Shown: one piece after another, positions 28,331 to 42,165 of the stretch
How positions within the stretch are numbered: the stretch's first letter is position 1
Layout: the number at the start of each line of letters is the position of its first letter
NCBI GenBank assembly: GCA_022575985.1
Contig: JAKSXM010000007.1
Span: 4,590,501-4,654,500 of the forward strand
Direction of reading: 5' to 3'
Source: Anagrus nilaparvatae
Taxonomy: Eukaryota; Arthropoda; Insecta; Hymenoptera; Mymaridae
DNA length: 64,000 nt
The notes under the pieces: model-generated
Database searches by the model: none
Told to the model about the DNA's origin: nothing
The model's input: only the letters and a program-made list of their open reading frames with translations
Position numbers and translations under genes: made by a program

Positions 28331-31300
28331 CGTGTTTAACGTAAAAGCACAAGAAAAAAAAAGAATTACTAAGTATTAGTATTTTCATTGATATCCACAA
28401 CAAAATGAAATACAAATAAAAATATTGTTTGTAAAAACTAAAAGATTGCTTTGTACAAGCGGCATTGTATCTTCATTTTTGTGTAGTTTATTAGACCCGC
28501 TTTTCGGAAATTGAAAAACCAACAAGCCTTAAAATTTTTATCCGTATTCTAAATTTCTTTCTTCAAATAAAAAAAAGACTTTCAGAAAAAGTCTGAGATA
28601 ATCCAAAATTTTAAGGCAATACATAAAATTATAATAAAACTCATCTTATCTACTAAAAATACATAAATTTTAAAGGCTGAATTAAAATAATTTTATATAA
28701 ATTTATTTATAACAAAATTAAATATATCTCTGCAAATACAATATACTACGTAAAGACAAATAAATATTAAAAAAAAAAAAAAATTGTAAAATAAAAGCAA
28801 TACAAGAATGAGAGAAATAGTGAATATCAATAAATTAACGTAAATATTTAAAAATTTGTTATTTATTTAAGAATTTGCAAAGAAAGATGGTTTTCTTTTC
28901 TCAAAATGTGATATTTATTTCTGTATATCATTAATTTTAATTTATAAATCATTAAATAATTGTGTATATTTAAGATAAAATTTTAATATATAAACAAATG
29001 ATATAGGTGTCATTTATTAATATTATTATTGTTAACAGGAAAAAAAGAAAAAAATTTCTTCTAGAAAAAAATTTAAGTTTTATTAAAGATTTCGAAGAAT
29101 TTATGTGCATATTAGATATTTAGTTATTTTTGGATTTAGAGAATTTTGGCCGAAATTTATCAGATTTTTTCGTTTGATACTAAGAAAATTTATGATTTTT
29201 GGTTATGAGTAAGCAATTTAAGCTCGGTTTAAAGCTCCTTTGTGGTTTCGAGGCTACAGTTCCAATAATATTTTGGTTTTATGAACCTTAACTGATTTTT
29301 TTTTCAGCATCCACAATCACATTAATTTACCTAAAAATTTTAAATAACCAAAAGTCTAATATAAAAAAATTAATTACGCAAAGTCATTGCATTGTTAAAC
29401 ATAAAAATATAATTTTTATCGAAACTGTATTTATTAAAATGAATAAAAAAATTAAATAAATTAAAACTGCGCATTTAAAATTACAATTTTATTTGTTTAA
29501 TAAAAAATATATGTGAATACAAATAAAACTAATATTTTTTTAAACATGCATAAATTAAATAAAATGTTTTATAAATAGATTTTATCTAAAAATTCTCTCT
29601 TTATTTAATAAAATTTTTTTAAAAATTATATTTTATTGAGTTTAAAGGTTGACTTTTTTAAGGAAAGTAATGATTTTTTGTGTTTTAGAGAAAGATTATT
29701 TTTATTAATAATTTTTTTGTTTTTAAATTATCAAGAAAAATAATGTTTAATTTTCGTGTATTTACAAAATATTTAAATTTCAGTTTGATTAATTGAGGTA
29801 TCAGCAGAATTTTGTAATAAATTAAATTGATATATTGAATAAAAAGATCAAAACAAAAATGTTTTTTAATAAATTCAAATGTTTGTTGAACTGTGTGATC
29901 AAAGAATTGTATTAGTGAATTGTAAATGTTAAGATTTTTCTTGAAATGACACAACTTCTCAATTGAAATTAGGGTGAGTGTACCAATTAGTGACCAAAGT
30001 TTTCTCTACAAATGACGACTCATCAAATTGGACACTAATTGGGAAGTGGTCATTACTTGGTACAGTCAAAAAAGGTTCTAGAAAAACTTTAACCAAATTT
30101 TAACCAAATTTTTAAATTAAATGTAAATTTTTAAATAACTTTTCATCGTAAGAATGAAAATGCAAAAAAAAATTTTATCATTAAATTAAACTTATAAAAA
30201 TATGGAATACATAAATGCAATTTTATAGTAAATATGATGTGTAATTTTATAGTAAATAAATGATATGCAAAATTCAAAATAAAAATGAGTGACTATAAAA
30301 AAATAATTTTGCGTCATCATATCTAAGCCCTATCGACTCTAGATTAATTTTTCTTAATCTCACGTGCTTTGACTGTAGCAAAGCGCTATAGTCAAAGCAC
30401 GTGGGATTAAGAAAATTTATTTTAATGTAGAAAGGGCTTGAAAATACTTTTAGATAAATTTATAAGTTAAGAAAAGGAGTAATAAATATAGTATTTTATC
30501 AAAATTTAGAGGGGAAGCTTCGCCCCCCTGATCTGTTCCCGGTGTTCCATAAAAAAAAACATTTTTCTATTCTAGTTTAATTCTAGTAAAGTTATTATAT
30601 GATCTTGGATTTGTTCTCTTAATCTACAACTACTGCTGTTTTAGAATTTTCCGCCATTTTTTTAGAAATGTAAAAGGTGAACATGGCCTCCTTGGTAAAT
30701 GCCCGGCGTTCCTTAAAAAAAATAATGTTCTATTGCTAACAAAGTTCTCAAACAATTGAAACAATTCTGAGTTTATTGTACCTTTGCAAAATCAATTAAT
30801 TTTCGTGTACTTGTTCCAGATTTATATTTTTTTGCTTTATGAAAAATGGGCATAATGTGATATGAGCGATCTTCCGGTTGAAAATTCTAGCTTAATCTGC
30901 TTAAATTTTGTTTGAATTATCAAGTAAATTACTTCAAAACGCAATTATTTCAAGCACAATTTAAGCAGAGCAACTTGACAGTACACTTCATGTAATTGTA
31001 CCTTAATATACTACTGAAAAAAGCAGCGGCGCGGCGGATCCAGTGGGGGCGAAGAGGGCAATCGCCCCTCCTGAGAACCAAAAATGTAGATGTTTTTTAA
31101 TAAAATTTTGTATAAATTTTTAAAATTTTATAAAACCCTAAGTAGCTAAATAATCAAAGCCTATAATTTTATCAAATATAAGAATATATGTTTTAAAAAA
31201 TGTCAGTATTTAAAGACATAAGTTTATCAATACGATATAAATTAATTCTTCATGCAATAACATTCAAGTAAAGATTCAGTTTATGCAAATATCTCTTATA

Positions 31301-33440
31301 TAAATTATCATAAGTTTCTTTTGTTTAAATAAAAAAACTGTATTATCAATGAGACAATGTAATAAGTGTGAATAAACATTAAAAAAAAAAAAAAATTAAA
31401 ATAAAATAAAAGTTAATAGTAATAATTTTATAATGCATTTTTAATTATTCTCGTTATAAATTATTTATCACATGTACTTTAACATAAAATTAATTCAAAT
31501 TATTTTTTCTGTTTACACAGATTAATATTTATATTGCTTTGATTTTAAATTGAAATGCAACGATTAAATTTTTAATTTTAATTGCAAAAAAAGTAAGGTT
31601 TGATTAAAAACAAAATTTTAGACGGCATTTTGTAATATTTTTTTTAAAAGTGCAGTTATCAGGATTCTTTTTTCTAAATTTTTTTTTTTTTTTTAATTTC
31701 TAAAATCGGAATTATTTAATGATAAAAAAAATATTTATTCCTATTACATAGTTTGTGATGATTTAAGCTTCGCTCAGAACTGGATTTAGTCTGAAATAAA
31801 TAACATACGTCACAATTTTTATTAGAATTATTCTCACAAGTGAAATGCTCTTTTTACAGTATAAATATAAGTAGAAACACAATTTCTATAAAATTTGGCA
31901 TTTTAAATTTATTTATTTTTTTAATTTATTTTGGTTATACATACTATCATGGCTAATTCATTATACTCTATTGCATATATAATATAAAATTTTTACATTA
32001 TCTATATTGAATTTCTTCGCGGTATTTGAGGAATTTGTATGGTTCCCGTACCACGATGGGGTACACGGCTGTACGAGATTTCGAGAAACATAAAGAAGTT
32101 TCAAAAAATTCACTATGGTTCTTTATAGCAATTATATCAATAATTTTTTATTATATGTTAATAAAAGTTTAACTATTATTATAAAAAAGACACTTTGTAA
32201 ATTTATAATTGATCTTTTTTAAGACATGGTAATATATTTAACAAAGCGCATCTTTTTTTTATAAATATATCATATATTATTGAGTTAATTGTTATATTAA
32301 GTTTAAAAATTATTGTATCTTGATAACAGATCATTTCAAAACATTACGTAATGATAAAAATATCCCCCTTTTTTTACAAATATATATATAGATTTTTAAG
32401 CTAAAAAAAATCGAAATTTTATTAAAAAATTTATATAAAAAAATTAAATGACGTCATTAAATTACATAAAGAAAATATAAAGACGTAAATCATATATAGA
32501 TATTTATGATAAAAGAAAAGCTCAATTGAGGAAAAATTAATTTTTCTTTTGAAATCAAAAACTCTTGTAATAATTAATGGCAATTCATTTTTTTAAAAGT
32601 TTTTATCTTAATAAAAAAGTTTCTTTTCAATTTACGTTAAAAAAAAGCTAATTCTGATATTAAATTGTGGTTTTATCGCAAATTTTTATAAGTATATAAG
32701 GAAAATTATATTAAATTGGAAATGTAGTTTTAAAAATAGGTATAGGGTGAATTCGGGTATTATGGAGAAATTTTCCTAGGTTAATTACATTTAGTAAATT
32801 ATTTAGATTTAGATAAAGATTTTGAGGATTTTTTAGAGTTTTGTAAAATTTCCATAAAATAGAAAACCCAATTAGAAAACTAATAGAGCATTTACGTGGC
32901 CCACGTAATTTTAAGGTTTATCTTAATGTAGGCCAAGTAAAGCTCATACTATTTTTCCAATCGGGTAGATTTTGTTGAAAAAATCTATAACTAGTTTAAG
33001 TTTAAAAAGTCTTTTAAAACGAAATTCAAATTTCAATAAATAATATTAAGCTTTATTATCAAGTGTGAATGAATTACACTTATTTTCTAAATATTAGTAA
33101 TCGGTTATTACTAATTTATATTATTGTTAAAAAAGGGCATTGACTGATCTTTAAAGTAATAAAAAAATATTAAATTATCATTTCTATTATAATAAGATTT
33201 TAATCTTATTAAGATAAACTATGTAATTGTAATAAAAGACAAGAGTCGCGCTTATAGCTACGTTGAAGAGCTTTTGTATTATTATATTGTCTTTTCAAAA
33301 TGAATATATCATTTTCTACAAATTCCTAATACAAATTAATTATCTATTATTAAGAATTCAAATAATTTTTTTAAAAATTATGTTACTTATGAAATATTTT
33401 ATAGGGATGTTATATTTCTTGTTTTTTTATATTTTATTAT
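28331..33440. other. Long AT-rich region without recognised genes
   Basis: Five kilobases of A/T-run-rich sequence. Apart from the palindrome at 30324-30439, an imperfect inverted repeat around 29980-30065 (TACCAATTAGTGACC with GGTCATTACTTGGTA) and a transposon-end fragment near 31025-31070, I see nothing I can name. Open frames here are short and low-complexity. Confidence 0.5.
30324..30439. repeat. 116-bp foldback palindrome
   Basis: Starts AAGCCCTATCGACTC and ends GTAGAAAGGGCTT. The inner arms TTAATCTCACGTGCTTTGAC and CAAAGCACGTGGGATTAAG pair almost perfectly around GTAGCAAAGCGCTA. It could fold as an RNA hairpin if transcribed. Small MITE-like element. Confidence 0.75.
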
Positions 33441-34802
33441 ATTAGGGACGTGCGGATATCCGATCCGAAAGTTCGAGTTCTTTTTCAGACTAAGTCAGAA
33501 ATTTATCGAAAAAAGGCTGCAGGTACGGAATGAATTAGAAATTTTCTTGGCTGAATATTCGAAAAATCCAAAAATAACCCAATTTTTGGGTCGTTTTTTT
33601 CTGCCACCTTGTATAAAAATTTATTGCAGTGAGAGGCTTAAGTAATGTCAAAATTAATCAATGTTAAAAATGTTCGCTTCAATAAATATGTTTTTGTCTA
33701 ATCTTACTTTAATAATCCTGGATCAATCAGCAAAAAAATTAATATTAAAAGTATTGAGTATTATATAATTTTTTTGCGTTTTAAATTAAAATTTTTTATT
33801 AATCCAGAATATTTACGTATCAAATCATGTACTATAAGCATAAATAAAAACAAAAATTAATCCATATATTTTAGCATAATAGAAAAATATATATATTGAA
33901 AGAAAAATTAGTTATACTAATAACAAAAATATATAATAAACCTACGTAAGGAAGTACAAATAACACAGAGTAACAACAATAATGTATGTCAAATTTAAAA
34001 TAATTTTTTATTTTTCGTTATCTCTTAAATAAAGAAATGAATATGTATTTTAGTTCATTTCTATTGAAAAAGTTTTTACTTCGTAGTAATATTAATTTTC
34101 CTTTATGATAAGAAATGAAAATATAATACAATGGGGGACGACTCACTTTTGTACTTACTTATATCCACTTATATATATTCTTATTACACTTTTTTAACAA
34201 TATTTATATTTTTTAAACTTTTACTATAACGTAAATATAAACTTTAATGTGTAAACTTTTATTCAGAGTTTCAAAATATTTATTTAGTATAATATTATTA
34301 CGAATTTTTGAAGAAAAAAAATATTTTTTTTGGAATAAGGTATATAAGGTATATAATATAAACTTATAGCGGATTTATTTGGGTTGGATCAAGTCGGATC
34401 AAGTCGGATCAAGTCGGAACTATTTTGATAAACTATTTCAAGTATTACAGTTTTTCAAATTTACCATTTTTAGAAAATTGTTAAATTGCAAAATTTTTGA
34501 AAAATATATATTTCTTACGGGGCTTTCTGGGACAAAACTGCAATGGTACAGTCATCGGATTGGCCTCAAATTTTCAAAAATAGTAAGTCCTTAAATAACA
34601 ATAATTTTAAATGATACAGGGGTAAAGAGGTAGAACAATGTTTTTTATAAGCCCTTTAAGTCCAAAGGTCTTGATAAGTGGCAATTACGCTTAAACGTAC
34701 TTAAAAACTACCTTTTTAAGTACTACCATTAGATGCTGCTTGGTCTCGCTGCTTGATAAGAGATTGGGAAAGTTGGCATGATAGTTAAAACGGTTTTAAA
34801 TA
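33441..34802. other. AT-rich region with minor repeats
   Basis: A possible transposon terminus at 33444 (TAGGGACGTGCGGATATCCGA) resembles the right end of the element at 60165-60481. Three tandem copies of GGATCAAGTC lie at 34385-34417. Nothing else was recognised. Confidence 0.4.
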
Positions 34803-35251
34803 CACTGTAAAAAGTAACTTCCTTATATTAACAAAAAAATTAAAAAATTTTCGAAAAATTAGTAAATTTTCAAAAAAATTTGTAAATATTCGAAAAAAAT
34901 CGTAAATTTACTAAATTTAGAATATTATCAAAAAATTCGAGAATTCTCGATTTTTTTTTGTGAATTCCTAAGAAAAATTGATAATTTACAATAAATTTTG
35001 AATAATTATTCAAACAAATTATTGATAATTTACAATTTTTTTCGAAAATTTACGAAAAATAATTGTGAATATGCAACTTTTTTCGTAAATTCACAAAAAA
35101 AAATCGAGAATTCTCGAATTTTTCGATAATATACTAAATTTATTAAATTTACAATTATTTTCGAACATTTACAAATTTTTTTGAAAATTTACTAATTTTT
35201 CGAAAATTTTCTAATTTTTTTGTTAATATAAGGAAGTGACTTTTTACAGTG
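34803..35251. mobile_element. 449-bp perfect foldback MITE with TA target duplication
   Basis: Termini CACTGTAAAAAGTAACTTCC and GGAAGTGACTTTTTACAGTG, flanked by TA on both sides (34801-34802 and 35252-35253). The two halves are inverted copies almost to the centre (GAAAAATTAGTAAATTTTC mirrored by GAAAATTTACTAATTTTTC). It is entirely A/T-rich and non-coding. The small divergence between arms suggests a fairly young copy. Confidence 0.88.
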
Positions 35252-35397
35252 TAGGGGTGTGAGGTCACCCGAATTTCCATAGATAACTGTCAGACAATTG
35301 TTTTAAAACTTATTTATATGTAAAATATAACTTAGATTTACAATTATTTAGATTTTCATTACACAATGAAAACCAATATTTTAAGCTAACTTGATGT

Positions 35398-35463
35398 TAG
35401 GGGTGTGAAAACATCTGAATTTTCGAACACCTGACCCGAAATTCGAGCACCTTCACACCCCTA
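35398..35463. repeat. 66-bp TAGGGGTGTGA inverted repeat
   Basis: TAGGGGTGTGAAAACATCTGA is mirrored by GAGCACCTTCACACCCCTA around TTCGAACACCTGACCCGAA. A related TAGGGGTGTGA start follows the MITE directly at 35252, suggesting two relics of one family. Confidence 0.6.
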
Positions 35464-38400
35464 GTTTTAAGTCAACATGGACGTTGAATTGTTTTAGCTC
35501 AAAAACCAGCTATAAATAAATTTTTTTTTGTTATGCCAGCTATATTTTCTTTAATTAAAAATCATGTTTTTCATTAACTTTGTAATAACGCAAGATAAGC
35601 TATTTGCATTTTGATGTAATGCACTCAGAGTGGAATTACCCAAATTAAATTATAAAACATATTTTTAAGCCTTCAAATCATTAGCTCGTACAATATTCTT
35701 TATAAGTATGTTTATTTATTTATTAACCCTTTACTCTACTTTAGACGCCTAGTTATTTTATGATATGAAAATATTTATCATATAAAAAAACTTGCCTAAA
35801 CAAAATTTTTAGAAATACTAATAAAAAAAAAATGCCCGATTCTACTCCGGTAAAAAAAAATTTATTTGATAAGTTTATTATGAATAATAAAACGATCTAC
35901 ATGGAACTAAAAATATATAACTTTAATTTTATTTAATTAATTGGAACGTAAAAAAGTATTTATACTGTTTACTCATTATTATTAAAAAAAAATTTCTCAA
36001 CTAGAATAATTTTTTTAAAAAGTAAATTATCGAACGAATTTTTAAATTTAAATTTTTCTACGAATTTCAAACCTTGCATAAATAAATTTTGTTACAAGTA
36101 TTTATTTTTTTGATGAAAGATTTATAGCACAAGAAAACATTAGTTATTCCAAATAAAATATCTGTCGATTTTATATTGCAAGCAGAAGAAATGAAATTTC
36201 TTAAATTCTTGCATCGTTTTTTTTTATTTATTTGTATTTTCAAAATTATTATAATTTTTATATTTATCTTATATCATACACACACGTTTCTTATTTATTA
36301 TTAGCAAATATACGTGATTCGAATGATTCGTTTTGTTTGAAAAATTATGAACTTGTAAAAAAATAAATATACAAATATATTTAAATAAGATACATTTATA
36401 CATTTTGTTTTTATATTAAAAATGAATAAAATATGATGTTTAAAGAAAAAAAATTAATCTATTTAATTAATTTATTTAAATAAAATTTAATACACGTGTG
36501 TCTACATTTTTTTCATTTTTTTAAAAATTTTATGATTTATTACGTATTAAGTAAATATATTAATTAAATTAATTAAATAATTACGTATGTATCTTAGACT
36601 TTTAATTTTAATTTACTTTCTTAAAATTTTAGATATCAAATGTATACACTGTAGTAAAATTTTCTTAGAAATTTTTGTGGAATGCTTCAAAATCAAAAAT
36701 TTCATATCAAGGATATTTTATGCCTCCCCCCATTTTTAGAAAAATTCAATTATTTGGATTGCATTGAGTAGTTTTTTTATTTTTAACTATCACATTTTTC
36801 TAGGTTTTAGGAGTGAAGGCGAAGAAAATTTAAACCAATTTCGTTCCTCAGCTGTTTTTTTCTAATATCAAGTATAATGGAGCATTATTTTTGAATCTCT
36901 AAGTTTTAATTTTTCAAAAACTAACAAATTTTCTTGACAGCGGGCATTTTTTTCCTCGTCACTGACGAAAAAAAATTGTCCAAAATCGCAGTTTACCATC
37001 TTTGGCTTCACCTGAAAATGCAAGGGGCTACTGACTTGCGATACCTTACGATATCGCTCTGGTATCTCAGGGTTTCGCTCGGTATCTCAAGATATCACTT
37101 GGTATCTCAAGGCATCTAGGGTTAAAATTTAATTTTTTTTTCCTGAGATACCGAGCAATACGATAAGGTATCTCAAGTCAGTAGCCCTACGTGAAAAGGT
37201 AACGGGCAGCAATTTGGGATATTCTTTATTTTTTTGAAGACAGGCTCGTAATATAATATCCCTGAATAAAGCTCAGACTGATATGTTTAAATTTTAAAAA
37301 TATCTTAAATATACATTAAACTCTCTTTAGTAACAATTAAAAAAATTTTTTACGCTCAAGGATTCTTCAAAGATAATCATAACAATAAATTTTTATATTT
37401 CAGATTTCGTATAAAATACAAAATATTATGATTGTACTTAACTTATATTATGCAAGAAATTATTTTAATGCGTAATTTTATTATTTAAGTATAAACGGAA
37501 ATATCATGTATGATACTTATTGTTTTGAATCTCTAGCATATAATATGAACAATTTAGTAAACAGAGTAATAAGGACGTAATCATTTTTTAAAAGCTAGAG
37601 CTTAATGTGATAATTAACACGTATTTATATTGAATTAATTATTTATCGTAATTGCCAAATGACATCTACGTAATGAATATGTAGGTGTAGACTGGGACCG
37701 ATTCGAGAAAGTAAGCTTCTTGAGACGTGGTTTACAAATCCCTATTACCGATTTTTTGCTGTGAAAATTCATTGTGTTATTTTCATAAATATGTTTTTAT
37801 TTTGATTCACGTTAGATGTAATTTTTATTTCAAAAGCCAAATTTTATTTAGACCCTATGTACCCGAATATTCGTGAAGCTTTTTAGCTATCAAAAGTCCG
37901 GTTTTACCTAAAAAAAAATAAGGTCAGTAAAGGTCTAACATAGGGTTTCATTTTCACCTTACGTGTAAAATCACTAATTTTAATTGTTGTAGGGAAACAT
38001 GATACATATGGGCGATTATTTCTCAACCCAGCCACCCCCCTCTGTCCAAAAATGGTGGCAACTTAAAAAGATTTTGGTTTTCTCAAATTGACTGGAAAAG
38101 GGTCTAGTTTTTTATTCTCATTGGCCTTTTCAACTCTGTAAATCTACTGTGCCCATTTTAGGCACTGAGCGGCGGCAGGTCGACATTTTAAAAACAGAAA
38201 AATTGAAATAAAAGTAGATTAACGGTAAGTTTTTTGAAATTTTTTTCTCTTAAAAGTTGTTATTTATTAAAACAAAGAAAATGAGACCACTTGCGTGGTA
38301 ATTGGTTGATTTTTTAAAAAGTTTTGTGGGTGCTATGTAGTTTTTAAAAATGGGTTAAAAATGGCTACTTTGACTGATGATATCTCTGAACCTACATATC

Positions 38401-38570
38401 CAAAATAAAAAAGTTTTAGTGCAAAATGGTAGTCTTTTGATACATAAACAGTGTCCCAAATATCAAGGGATTTGATTGAGTAGTTTCGGATTTAGCAATT
38501 TTCGGGTATTAATTCTCTTAAAAAAATGGGTCAAAATTTGTCTCAGAATTACCCTTAAAATTGCTAAATC
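35464..38570. other. AT-rich region without recognised genes
   Basis: Contains the palindrome at 37024-37189 and low-complexity A/T sequence. The open frame near 36934-37119 lies mostly in the palindrome and is not believed. Confidence 0.45.
37024..37189. repeat. 166-bp foldback palindrome
   Basis: GGGGCTACTGACTTGCGATA at the left is mirrored by AGGTATCTCAAGTCAGTAGC at the right. The inner part holds short repeats of GGTATCTCA. Confidence 0.7.
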
Positions 38571-38589
38571 CGATTTTTTTTTTTTTTTA

Positions 38590-40610
38590 ATTTTTTTTAC
38601 ATGTGTTTTCCCATACTTTTCATGCTAGTAATCTCCTTTTTTGACACATTTGCCTTTTAAGCACTTAAAAATCAATTTTAGGCTCAAAAAAATGATTTTA
38701 AAAATTATAAATATTGTTTGTTTATACACTCGATAAAAATATAATTGATAAAAAAGAAGATTTTAGTATTGAAAAGGAAGCTATGTGCTTCGAAACGTCT
38801 AAATTTTGAAAAATAATAAATACATTCACTCGCAAAAAATCGTTTTCTTCTTTTTTATCGATTTTAAAAATTGTTCATTTTCTGAATTTTTAACCTAAAA
38901 CTCACCAAAAACTCACAAAAAAAATTTTACTATGTTATTTTTTATTTCAAAATTTTTTCTAATTATTTCAAGAGTTTTTCGTGAGTTGAGTTTCTCGTGA
39001 GTTTTTCGTGAGTTTCTCGTGAGTTTTTCGTGAGTATTTCGTGAGTTTTTCGTGAGTTTTTCGTGAGTTTTTCGTGAGTTTTTCGTGAGTTTCTCGTGAG
39101 TTTTTCGTGAGTTTCTCGTGAGTTTTTCGTGAGTTTTTCGTAAGTTTTTTGTGAAATTCTCGTGAGTTTTTCGTAAGTTTTTTGTGAGTTTCTCGTGAGT
39201 TTTTCGTGAGTTTTTTGTGAGTTTCTCGTGAGTTTTTCGTGAGTTTTTCGTGAGTTTTTCGTGAGTTTTTTGTGAGTTTCTCGTGAGTTTTTTGTGAGTT
39301 TTTCGTGAGTTTTTCGTAAGTTTTTTGTGAAATTCTCGTGAGTTTTTCGTGAGTTTTTTGTGAGTTTCTCGTGAGTTTTTCGTGAGTTTCTCGTGAGTTT
39401 TTCGTGAGTTTTTCGTGAGTTTTTTGTGAGTTTCTCGTGAGTTTTTCGTGAGTTTTTTGTGAGTTTCTCGTGAGTTTTTCGTGAGTTTTTCGTGAGTTTT
39501 TCGTAAGTTTTTTGTGAAATTCTCGTGAGTTTTTCGTGAGTTTTTTGTGAGTTTCTCGTGAGTTTTTCGAGAGTTTCTCGTGAGTTTTTCGTGAGTTTTT
39601 CGTGAGTTTTTCGTGAGTTTCTCGTGAGTTTCTCGTGAGTTTTTTGTGAGTTTCTCGTGAGTTTTTCGTGAGTTTTTCGTGAGTTTTTTGTGAGTTTCTC
39701 GTGAGTTTTTCGTGAGTTTTTTGTGAAATTCTCGTGAGTTTCTCGTGAGTTTTTCGTGAGTTTGGCTTACACTGTCAGGTTGCTTTGATTGAAATTATTT
39801 TTTCTTACATTGAAAGCAAAATCCACTTGCCGCAAGTAGAAATATTCCAGTTATTAAGATTTTGTTTGTGGCTATCATTAAAAAAAATAAACAGAATAAA
39901 AAAATAGCAAAATTTAATTATGTTTAATTATGTTTGATTTTAGCAGGTTACTTTGTTTCTCTTTTTTTTACAGCGTCACAGAAGCCTCTAAAATTTTACC
40001 CAAGAAGGTTTTCAATGTAAAATTTCCCGAGGAATCCGAAAATCAAGTCAGATTTTTCATTTTCTATCAGGAAAAGCGAGAAAATTGGAAAATTCATAAA
40101 ATGAACAATTTTTAAAATCATTTTTTTGAGCCTAAAATTTTTAAGTACTTAAAAGGCAAATGGGACAAAAAATGAGGTTACCAGCATGAAAAGTATGGGA
40201 AAACACATGTAAAAAAAATTAAAAAAAAAAAAAAAAGTTACGCTTTTCGAGAAATTTGTATTTTCAAGTTTCCTTTAGTTTTTCCGATTTTCCGGCTTTT
40301 CTTGAGGTTTTCCCGAAAAAATATGGTCAGATTCGGATTGGGCGGGAATTTTTACTACCCACCTTCATATGGAAAATATTTTTTAGGCTTATTTAGGGCG
40401 TCCAGAAAATAAAAAGCAAACGGGTGGCTGAGAATTCGAAAAAAATCAAAATTGGAAAAACAGCTGCCAAATCGCAACCAAGCCACCTAGAACCTTAAAA
40501 ATTGGCCAGTAACCATATTTTTACATACCAAACACAGTGCAATTAGTATTTTTTAAATCCAAGACATCGACATCAGACTTGGGTAAAAATAGCTAAGAAC
40601 TACCGATATA
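38590..40610. mobile_element. Foldback element, copy 2, carrying an 11-bp satellite
   Basis: Related to the element at 13174-14269: the left part shows TTTTCCCATACTTTTCATGCT and TTTTTTGACACATTTGCC, and the right arm (39930-40610) ends CTAAGAACTACCGATATA. The left arm is shorter than in copy 1 (its outer part is missing), and the interior is enlarged by unrelated sequence (38715-38870) and a tandem array (38971-39763). No coding capacity is supported. Confidence 0.75.
38971..39763 (+). repeat. 11-bp satellite, unit GTGAGTTTYTC, roughly 70 copies
   Basis: Almost uninterrupted repetition of GTGAGTTTTTC, GTGAGTTTCTC and GTGAGTTTTTT, with rare variants (GTAAGTTTTTT, GTGAAATTCTC). Variants recur in the same order, suggesting a higher-order unit of several 11-mers. 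Every typical unit contains GTGAGT, a strong 5' splice-site match on the plus strand. Confidence 0.95.
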
Positions 40611-42159
40611 CCATGTGAAATTTAAAAAAAAAAAAATAGGGATTCAATTTTCACCCATCAAAGGTGTAATAGTATTGAATAACTTATTGTAGATCAAGTC
40701 AGGGGTGAGTAATGTTCTTCTGGATTTTTATCATTGTTTAGCTCATTTTTAGCCTGTCAAAGTTGTTGGCATACGAACAAAACATCTAGCTTTTTAATAA
40801 AATAAAGATTATCCTTGAATTTTATTCAAAATAGCCTAAAAGGTCGATCCATTCTTGTAAAATTCAAAATTGTAAAATTCATGAAATCTACTTTGAAAAC
40901 AGGAAAATTGTAACAAGAATGTAATGTTTAACTTTTCTAAGATAATTAAAATAAATACCGCAATACGATTATCTAACATCGTGCTTAAAACTTTTGATAA
41001 TACAAAATTTAGATTAAGAAACTCAAAAAAAATTAAATTATATTTCTAAAAACCTTTAATTTTTTTAAACAACTTCAAAAATTTTACATAAAAATCAATT
41101 TAAATATACATTTATTGCAGTAAATTAAAAATGAATCCTATGGATAAAGGCAATAATATTTTTTTCAGAAAAACAACATTCGATGCGTTTTCGTATTAAA
41201 CACTTAAATTCAAGTATAAATTAAAAAATTAAAAATGTGATAAAATTAATTATACAAATCATCGTCAGATCATTAATTTTATTACATAAAAATTTTAATT
41301 GCTAATTTTTTAATTAACTTTTTAACATAAACTGGGTTAATGATATACAAAATATCCAAAACATTGTTTTTTACACCATTTCTACTGAAATAAGATCTGA
41401 TAATATGATAAGAAAAATAAACAAATGAATTTTGAACAATCCTTTCTCAAAAAAGGTGTCTAGTAAATTTAAGAGAATTTTTTTAATATTTTAATTTTCA
41501 GAGAAAAACTTCAATTTTAAAATCGTAAATATGGGCAGATCTATAGATAAGATTATATTCAAGTTCAGAGTTAATTTTTTTATTCAAAAATCCAACAGCA
41601 TTGAATTAATAAAACAAACAAATTCGTCTAACAACAATGTTTCAATCTTATCTTATCTTTTTAAAATGATCAATGACTCCGGAAAGTATACAATAAAATT
41701 TAAACTTGTCATTGAATTTATCTGGAAGGTCTGTTTGTTTAAGCTTAAAATTTGTATGCGACCATAGATTAATACAAATTAAGTTATACCTGAGGTTTTG
41801 ACATTTTTATGCATCCGTCGCGTTATCTAAAAAAATAATTTTTAAGAGTTAAACGGTGCTATTGAAAATGATATCTTATAAAGCTCAATGGTGGAACTTA
41901 AAATGAATAAAATTTTTAAATTTACATAAGAATATTTTTTTGTTTTTTTTTTGAATTTCATTAATAGTACTCTTAGATGAAAATATAAAAATTTTAAGGC
42001 TGTAACAGGAATTGTTCAGGGCCCAAAGTTGTAACTTAATTTAACGAGGTTGAAATTTTTTATTTTCATTCAGAAAATCACACTAAAAAGTTATTATCTG
42101 CGTATCTTTCTTTATCTCTTTTAAAAGTTATCTTTTTACGGAAAATTTATTTTAATGTG
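40611..42159. other. AT-rich flank of the Polinton, nothing recognised
   Basis: No credible frame, RNA gene or inverted repeat. The open frame at 41531-41767 is low-complexity and has no recognisable domain. Confidence 0.45.
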
Positions 42160-42165
42160 GAACAC
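42160..42165. repeat. Polinton target-site duplication, left copy GAACAC
   Basis: Six bases directly before the terminal AGTAGATAGACACTGG. The identical hexamer follows the right terminus at 53726-53731. A 6-bp duplication is the Polinton/Maverick hallmark. Confidence 0.95.
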
